Of a DNA stretch of 9,338 nucleotides, positions 4,695 to 9,338 are shown piece after piece (position 1 is the first letter of the stretch; the number at the start of each line of letters is the position of its first letter). Both the position numbers and the translations under genes were made by a program. Source of the stretch: JBBDXA01 sp040902585 (GTDB lineage: Bacteria > Planctomycetota > Phycisphaerae > Phycisphaerales > Phycisphaeraceae); assembly GCA_040902585.1 (NCBI GenBank), contig JBBDXA010000015.1, forward strand, positions 1 to 9,338, in the 5' to 3' direction. The notes beneath the pieces were generated by a model. It was not told where the DNA came from and did not search any database. It saw only the letters and a program-made list of their open reading frames with translations.

Positions 4695-7535
4695 TCACTT
4701 CAGCGGCTTCGCCTGGCCGGAGGTCATTTTGATCTGAGCGTCGTGAATGGCCACGCCCGAACGGACAACCGGGTTCACCACGGCGATGCCGACGGCGCGA
4801 CTGTTATGTGTCGTGGGCATGGTTCGAGCCGAGAGTGAGGACAGCGGCCCGCTCCAGTGCAGGTAGGGTTTGCCATCCAGTTCGATCTTGATCGTCGCGT
4901 CGCCTGCCTTGGACTCGACCTTGGCGTGAATGTTGTAGAGCGTGTTGTTGACGAAGCGCGTCGCGCTGCTGGAGGTCTGATTGGCTCCGCCACCGCCGTC
5001 TCGAGGCGGGCCCGCGCTGAGCGAGCCGACTTTGCCGTCGGCTGAGGCAAGGACGAGGTCAACGCCGCCGGCGGTGCCAACGGGGAGATACACCGTGACG
5101 ACGGCGCGGCCGAGCGTTCGTGCAAACTTCAGATCCAACTCGTAGTTGCCTTCCAGCGCGACAGGCAACATGATCGATGACTGCCCATTGGCGAGGGCGA
5201 CCGTCGTATTGATCTGCCCCTGCCCGGCCTGCCAGGTGCCGGCAGTTGTGTGCCTGCCCAGGTTCAGGTGCTTGAACAGATCCACGGGTGTGGCATCGAC
5301 CATCACCGGTTTGTTCGCGGGCGCTCGAGTGAACCTGGCGGAGCCTGTGAGCATCTTGAGTTCGACGGCGTGATAAGTGACTTCGGAAAAGCCCATGCCC
5401 AGGCCGGGCTGCGCGCCGCCTTTGAAAGTCATCGCGGGCGGCGCGGTGAGCTGCGTGCGCGGGCCGGACCAGCGGATGAGCGATTCGCCGTTGAGATCGA
5501 TCTCGATCTTCGCCTGGTCTTCTTCGAAGGAAGCCCGGCACTCGACGATGGAAACTTCAGCAGGGAGCGCGGGGCCGGTCCTGGTGGTGACGTTGGTGGT
5601 GTAGTCTTTAGCATCGACCATCGCCAGACCGTGCGTGTTGCCGTTCGCGCCGCCGCCGAGGATGGCGATGACGGAGGTGTCGAACATGGGCAGGCTGATG
5701 GCGACTGGGCCGGGGCGTTTTCCTTTGCGTTCGAGTTTGACGCGAAGGACGTAGTTGCCGCGCGGAATGATGGGCAGGAGCGTCTGAGCTGTGTCAGGGC
5801 GACGATCGACCCCGATGGCGTCGCCGCTGCGGACCCATGAGCCGCTGATGGTGTCGCCGGTGGCGTCCCAGAGTTCGAGCAGATCGACGAAGCCGTCGGC
5901 GGGAGCAGCGGTGCCGCGTTCGAGCAGTGTCGGGGGTTTGGTGATGAGGCGGGCGTCGCCGCGAAGGGAGCGGAGTTGCAGGGCGGAGAATTGAACATTG
6001 CCAAAGTCCGCGCCCAGGCCGATGGCGCGGTCATTGCGAAGCGACCACTCCTTTTCCACGGACAGCCGGGATCGCGCGCCTTTCCACGAGAGCCAGTCTT
6101 TGTCATCGAGCATCGCGGTGATCGTCACGTCATCGCCCTGATTGATGACGCGGATCGTCAGGCGATGCTCGGTGCTGTTCGAGAGTGGCCCGGGATTGGT
6201 GGTGGTGCTGTTGCGGCGGATGCCGGTGGTCAGGTCCGCGGTTTCATCGCCTTCGATGCTGTAGAGTCCGGATGCTTTGCCGTGCCACCCGCTGAGCACG
6301 AGGCGGCAGGACTGTTCGCCGACGGGCAGGATGATCGAGATCGCGCCGTCGCCTTTAAGCCGGTTGAAGCGAAGTGAAAGTTCGTATGCCTCCGTCGCCG
6401 AGGCGGTGAGCATCATGCGGGCGGGGGCATCGCTTGCATCGACGGTGAGAGTCTCTTCGACGCGCTTCCATCGGCCTGTGACGCGATAGCGGGGTACTTC
6501 CATGCCTTTGAGCAGATCGACCCAGCCGCGCTCGTCGGGAATCGCCAGTTGCTCGGCCTCGACGGGATTGAGTTTCATCCACGCATCACGGGCCCGGGCG
6601 ATACCCAGCGAGGCTCGCAGTTGCTGAATGGAATCGCTGCCGGGCAGCAGGAGGAATTGTTCGTAGTACGCGCGGGCGCGTTTCATCAGCGCGGGCCGGG
6701 AGGTGACGAGAGCCTCACTCGAGAGCTTTTCATACCACTCGCCCAGTTCCATGGACTGTTCAGACGTGAGGGCGTCGAGCTTGCCTGCGGCCAAAGGGAC
6801 GAGGCGCTTGGCCTTTTCATCGTTGCAGTACTTGGTGTAGCGCGACGCGGCCGTCGGGTTGTCGAGTTCGACGGTGTAAATCTGCACCAGCTCACTGCTG
6901 GCGGTGGCGTTGACAGGATTCTTTGCCAGGGCTTCGATCGCCAGTTCGATGCGAAGCTCCAGTTTTTCGCGAGCCGAGGCGGCGTCGAACTTTGCTTTGA
7001 GAGTTGAAAGGTCGGGCAGCTTGGCATCGCCGGCGGCGAGCATGGCCTGCTGATACATCTTCGCCGCGCCGCCGAAGTCGCTCGCCGCGGCCCTATCCTC
7101 CGCCAGCTTTTCCAAGTATTCCATCAAGCGGGTCGCGGCAGCAATTCTCACGGGACCATCGGCAACCGAAACGCTGCGGCGAAGGAACTGGATCGCCTTC
7201 TCCCGAGCACCGGCGGCCTTGTCCGGCAGCGTCGTGGCCACCAGGTTCATCGCTTCCAGCGCCAGGTCCGTGCCCAGGGCGTCTCGGCTGGCAAGGAGAA
7301 AAGTCTGGTCCGCCAGTTCCGCGAGCATGTCGCCCGAGGTGGCCGGGTCTTTGGCGATCGTGAGCAGTTCCTCGGCGAGGGAAAGATCGTCATCCGTCGG
7401 CCGCGTCGCCAGGGCCTTGCGAATGGCAGAGCCAAAGCGTTCCTCGACGATGATCCGCGCCGGCTTCTCCGGCTGGGCCTGCGCCGCCGCCGGCCAGAGG
7501 CACGCGGCAATCAGAACTGTGGCAAGCATTCGCAT
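4695..7535 (-). CDS. Exported protein with three tandem beta-rich domains, function unknown
   Basis: About 946 residues. The start is the ATG at 7535 and not the longer frame from 7571, because GGAG (plus 7544-7547) sits 8 bases before it and it begins directly with a signal peptide (MRMLATVLIAACLWPAAAQA, cleavage near residue 20). Residues about 40-330 are helical, Ala/Leu/Glu-rich and TPR-like. Three related beta-rich domains follow, at about 337-532, 548-735 and 750-940. Each opens with a 'VDLL/VDLF' motif and 'G.W', has a central strand-rich part, then 'W(K/S)G.....L' (ends 'LSWKG', 'LIRWSG', 'LHWSG'), a 'GLG/GIG-like' turn and a closing 'L..L.G.AR' segment. Similar repeat units appear in exported planctomycete proteins and resemble lectin-like (LamG/DUF1080-type) sandwiches; this is inference from pattern. 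No catalytic residues or anchor are recognised. It may be a periplasmic or surface binding or scaffold protein. It is transcribed divergently from rimO. Confidence 0.85.
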   Translation of the reverse strand: MRMLATVLIAACLWPAAAQAQPEKPARIIVEERFGSAIRKALATRPTDDDLSLAEELLTIAKDPATSGDMLAELADQTFLLASRDALGTDLALEAMNLVATTLPDKAAGAREKAIQFLRRSVSVADGPVRIAAATRLMEYLEKLAEDRAAASDFGGAAKMYQQAMLAAGDAKLPDLSTLKAKFDAASAREKLELRIELAIEALAKNPVNATASSELVQIYTVELDNPTAASRYTKYCNDEKAKRLVPLAAGKLDALTSEQSMELGEWYEKLSSEALVTSRPALMKRARAYYEQFLLLPGSDSIQQLRASLGIARARDAWMKLNPVEAEQLAIPDERGWVDLLKGMEVPRYRVTGRWKRVEETLTVDASDAPARMMLTASATEAYELSLRFNRLKGDGAISIILPVGEQSCRLVLSGWHGKASGLYSIEGDETADLTTGIRRNSTTTNPGPLSNSTEHRLTIRVINQGDDVTITAMLDDKDWLSWKGARSRLSVEKEWSLRNDRAIGLGADFGNVQFSALQLRSLRGDARLITKPPTLLERGTAAPADGFVDLLELWDATGDTISGSWVRSGDAIGVDRRPDTAQTLLPIIPRGNYVLRVKLERKGKRPGPVAISLPMFDTSVIAILGGGANGNTHGLAMVDAKDYTTNVTTRTGPALPAEVSIVECRASFEEDQAKIEIDLNGESLIRWSGPRTQLTAPPAMTFKGGAQPGLGMGFSEVTYHAVELKMLTGSARFTRAPANKPVMVDATPVDLFKHLNLGRHTTAGTWQAGQGQINTTVALANGQSSIMLPVALEGNYELDLKFARTLGRAVVTVYLPVGTAGGVDLVLASADGKVGSLSAGPPRDGGGGANQTSSSATRFVNNTLYNIHAKVESKAGDATIKIELDGKPYLHWSGPLSSLSARTMPTTHNSRAVGIAVVNPVVRSGVAIHDAQIKMTSGQAKPLK

Positions 7536-7609
7536 ATTCAGGTCTCCATACCTTGGGTCTTGCCGCGTCACCGGACTTCAATGCGCTCTCGCGCTCGACC
7601 CGAAGGCAG

Positions 7610-7615
7610 ATTATA
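7610..7615 (-). promoter_or_regulatory. Candidate -10 box for the exported-protein gene
   Basis: A perfect TATAAT lies on the minus strand (plus 7610-7615), about 75 bases before the ATG at 7535. No good -35 element is seen at 16-18 bases upstream, so only the -10 is supported. Confidence 0.4.
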
Positions 7616-7679
7616 CGGCGGACCGGGGCCGCTACCGGATATTGACCGTTGCAGGCGGGAGGTTCCAGCCCGCGTGAAC

Positions 7680-7688
7680 TGCTACAAT
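7680..7688 (+). promoter_or_regulatory. Extended -10 promoter of rimO
   Basis: TGCTACAAT (7680-7688) matches the extended -10 pattern TGnTATAAT at all but one position. Transcription would start near 7695, about 18 bases before the rimO ATG at 7713. No clear -35 is present, which extended -10 promoters tolerate. Confidence 0.45.
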
Positions 7689-7712
7689 GCCCCGCTTCGC
7701 CTGAAAACGCCC

Positions 7713-9269
7713 ATGCCTACCGCCAAACGTCAATCTAAAACATCCTCCTCAGCCGGCACCGAGGTCCGCACTGTCGCTTTTGTCAGCCTCGGCTGCCCCA
7801 AGAACCTCGTGGACAGCGAGAAAATGCTGGGCCTGCTCGCGCAGGATGGCATTATCCCCGTCTCCGACGAGGCCGATGCCGACGCCATCATTATCAACAC
7901 CTGCGGCTTCCTCGAAGCCTCGAAGATCGAATCCATCGAAGAGATCAACCATGCCGCCGCGTTGAAAAAGGCCGGCGTCATCCAGCGCATCATCGTCGCC
8001 GGTTGCCTGGTGCAAAGGCATCGCGCGAAAATGCTCGAGTGGTGCCCTGACATCGACGCCATGATCGGTGTCTTCGATCGCGACCGCATCGTCGAAGCGG
8101 TGCGCGGCCCCAGTGCCGGCAAGAAGGCGAGCAATGACATCGGCGTGGACCTGCCCGTTTTCAGCAGCATCGCCACCAACGCGACCCTCGCCCGCAAGGC
8201 CAGGCACCTCGACGAAAAGAAAGACGAAGGCAAAGGCTATTTCGAGTCCGATGCGGCTCGCCTTCGCCTCACGCCGCGACACTACGCCTACCTTCGCATC
8301 AGTGAAGGCTGCAACCAGAACTGCGCGTTCTGCACGATTCCTTCCATCCGCGGCAAGATGCGATCCAAGCCTGTGGATCGCATCCTCGGGGAAGCGCGTG
8401 AACTCTTCGACGATGGCGCGTTCGAATTGAACCTCATCGGGCAGGACACCACCAGCTTCGGCACCGACATCGGCTACGGCCCGGGCCTCGTCGGCATGCT
8501 TGAAGCGCTCGATCGCGAAGCGGCTTCACGAGGCAACGCGTGGATTCGTTTGATGTACGCGTATCCGTCGTGCTTCACGGATGCGATGATCGATGCGATC
8601 GCACGGCTCCCGCGCGTGGTCAAGTACATCGACATGCCTTTGCAGCACATCAACGATCGCGTGCTGGACAGCATGAAACGCAACACCAGCCGCAAGCTGA
8701 TCGAGACCCTTCTGGCGAAACTGCGCGATCGCATTCCCGGCATGGCGATCCGCACGACCTTCATCAGCGGCTATCCCGGCGAGACGCAGGCGGAACATGA
8801 TGAACTGGTCGCCTTCGTGAGGGACTTCGGATTCGACGCGATGGGCGTGTTTCCTTATTCACCCGAGCCCGGTACGCCGGCGGGTACACTCCATGCGAAA
8901 AAGGGCGGCGCAATCGCGGAGGATGTGGTCGCGGCCCGAGTCGAAGAACTGATGCTCGCGCAGCAGGAAGTCGCCTTCGCGCGAAACGAAAGAATCGCGG
9001 CGTCTAATCAAGAGTTAGATGTGTTGATTGATGAAGTCGCCCAGATGCGTGGGAAGAAGACGACGGGCGTGAGCAAGGGCGGCAAGCTCTACATCGGCCG
9101 AACGTATCAACAGGCCCCGCAGATCGACAGCGTCACCTACGTGCAGTCGAAGCAGAAGCTGGTGCCGGGCGAGTTGGTGCGCTGCAGGATCACCGACGCG
9201 GCGGAGTACGACCTCGTCGCCACGCCCATCGAAGATGCGGTGAATCGCGTGTCGCTGCCCATCATTTGA
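7713..9269 (+). CDS. rimO: Ribosomal protein S12 methylthiotransferase RimO
   Basis: A 518-residue radical-SAM enzyme of the MiaB/RimO class, which adds a methylthio group to the conserved Asp of ribosomal protein S12. The N-terminal [4Fe-4S] domain has Cys28 ('SLGCPKN'), Cys64 ('NTCGF') and Cys98 ('AGCL'). The radical-SAM motif is Cys200-x3-Cys204-x2-Cys207 ('EGCNQNCAFCTIP'). 'IDMPLQHIND' (306-315) and a C-terminal TRAM-like domain ending 'ITDAAEYDL' follow. 'SLGCPKNLVDSE' and 'EYDL' favour RimO over MiaB. The start at 7713 avoids an unconserved in-frame lead from 7560 and follows an extended -10 box; no Shine-Dalgarno is evident. It is longer than the usual about 440 residues, mainly because of an insertion at about 131-187 between the N-terminal and radical-SAM domains and a Ser/Thr/Lys-rich N-terminal lead of about 18 residues. 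Catalytic residues are intact. Confidence 0.96.
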   Translation: MPTAKRQSKTSSSAGTEVRTVAFVSLGCPKNLVDSEKMLGLLAQDGIIPVSDEADADAIIINTCGFLEASKIESIEEINHAAALKKAGVIQRIIVAGCLVQRHRAKMLEWCPDIDAMIGVFDRDRIVEAVRGPSAGKKASNDIGVDLPVFSSIATNATLARKARHLDEKKDEGKGYFESDAARLRLTPRHYAYLRISEGCNQNCAFCTIPSIRGKMRSKPVDRILGEARELFDDGAFELNLIGQDTTSFGTDIGYGPGLVGMLEALDREAASRGNAWIRLMYAYPSCFTDAMIDAIARLPRVVKYIDMPLQHINDRVLDSMKRNTSRKLIETLLAKLRDRIPGMAIRTTFISGYPGETQAEHDELVAFVRDFGFDAMGVFPYSPEPGTPAGTLHAKKGGAIAEDVVAARVEELMLAQQEVAFARNERIAASNQELDVLIDEVAQMRGKKTTGVSKGGKLYIGRTYQQAPQIDSVTYVQSKQKLVPGELVRCRITDAAEYDLVATPIEDAVNRVSLPII

Positions 9270-9338
9270 AATGTTCATCTGAGCATGGTTAGCGGTCGGG
9301 CCGAGTCCGCGAGGCCCACCCGCTTCGGCGCTCGGCAC
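9270..9338. other. 3' edge, no feature identified
   Basis: The last 69 bases after rimO show no clear gene start, terminator or repeat. A minor GGGCC/GGCCC pairing lies near 9298-9317 but has no T-run. Confidence 0.4.

Noticed and set aside
5250..5840. Plus-strand open frame of 196 codons within the exported-protein gene
   Set aside because: It is a shadow frame. The minus-strand gene has a signal peptide, a ribosome-binding site and internal domain repeats.
7560..7712. Longer RimO start
   Set aside because: The added residues are not conserved in the family, and the segment contains the putative rimO promoter.

Overview
The window is GC-rich with few ribosome-binding sites. It holds a large exported protein of a style common in planctomycetes: an N-terminal helical region followed by repeated beta-rich domains that begin with a 'VDLL' motif. 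Together with the RimO and galactokinase sequences, this suggests a Planctomycetes-like bacterium, perhaps Phycisphaerae. The assignment is inference from gene style, because no rRNA or other strong marker is present.

Layout. Positions 1-2910 look like the end of a decayed integrative element. They hold the 3' part of an uncharacterised gene running in from the left edge and a gene-poor stretch (1160-1557) with a striking 29-bp imperfect inverted repeat. A HigB/HigA-type toxin-antitoxin pair follows, then a tyrosine-recombinase pseudogene whose end runs into the 3' end of a tRNA-Thr(UGU) gene. Finding an integrase next to and pointing at a tRNA 3' end is the classic layout of a tRNA-targeted island. 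The integrase has lost its middle and carries a stop codon, so the element should no longer be able to move by itself.

Positions 2910-4542 hold galactokinase (galK, + strand) bracketed by two different tRNA-Thr genes (UGU and CGU), both on the - strand. A strong hairpin followed by a short T-run lies directly after galK. Positions 4695-7535 (- strand) encode an exported protein of about 946 residues with three tandem related beta-rich domains and no recognised catalytic site. It is divergently transcribed from rimO (7713-9269, + strand), the radical-SAM methylthiotransferase of ribosomal protein S12. The last about 70 bases hold nothing I can identify.

How they work together. higB and higA form a two-gene operon. 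The core genes (tRNAs, galK, exported protein, rimO) look like unrelated housekeeping neighbours. The accessory interest is in the left third. I did not find convincing evidence of a new multi-gene system. The best unexplained signals are the inverted repeat, the unidentified first gene and the exported triple-repeat protein.
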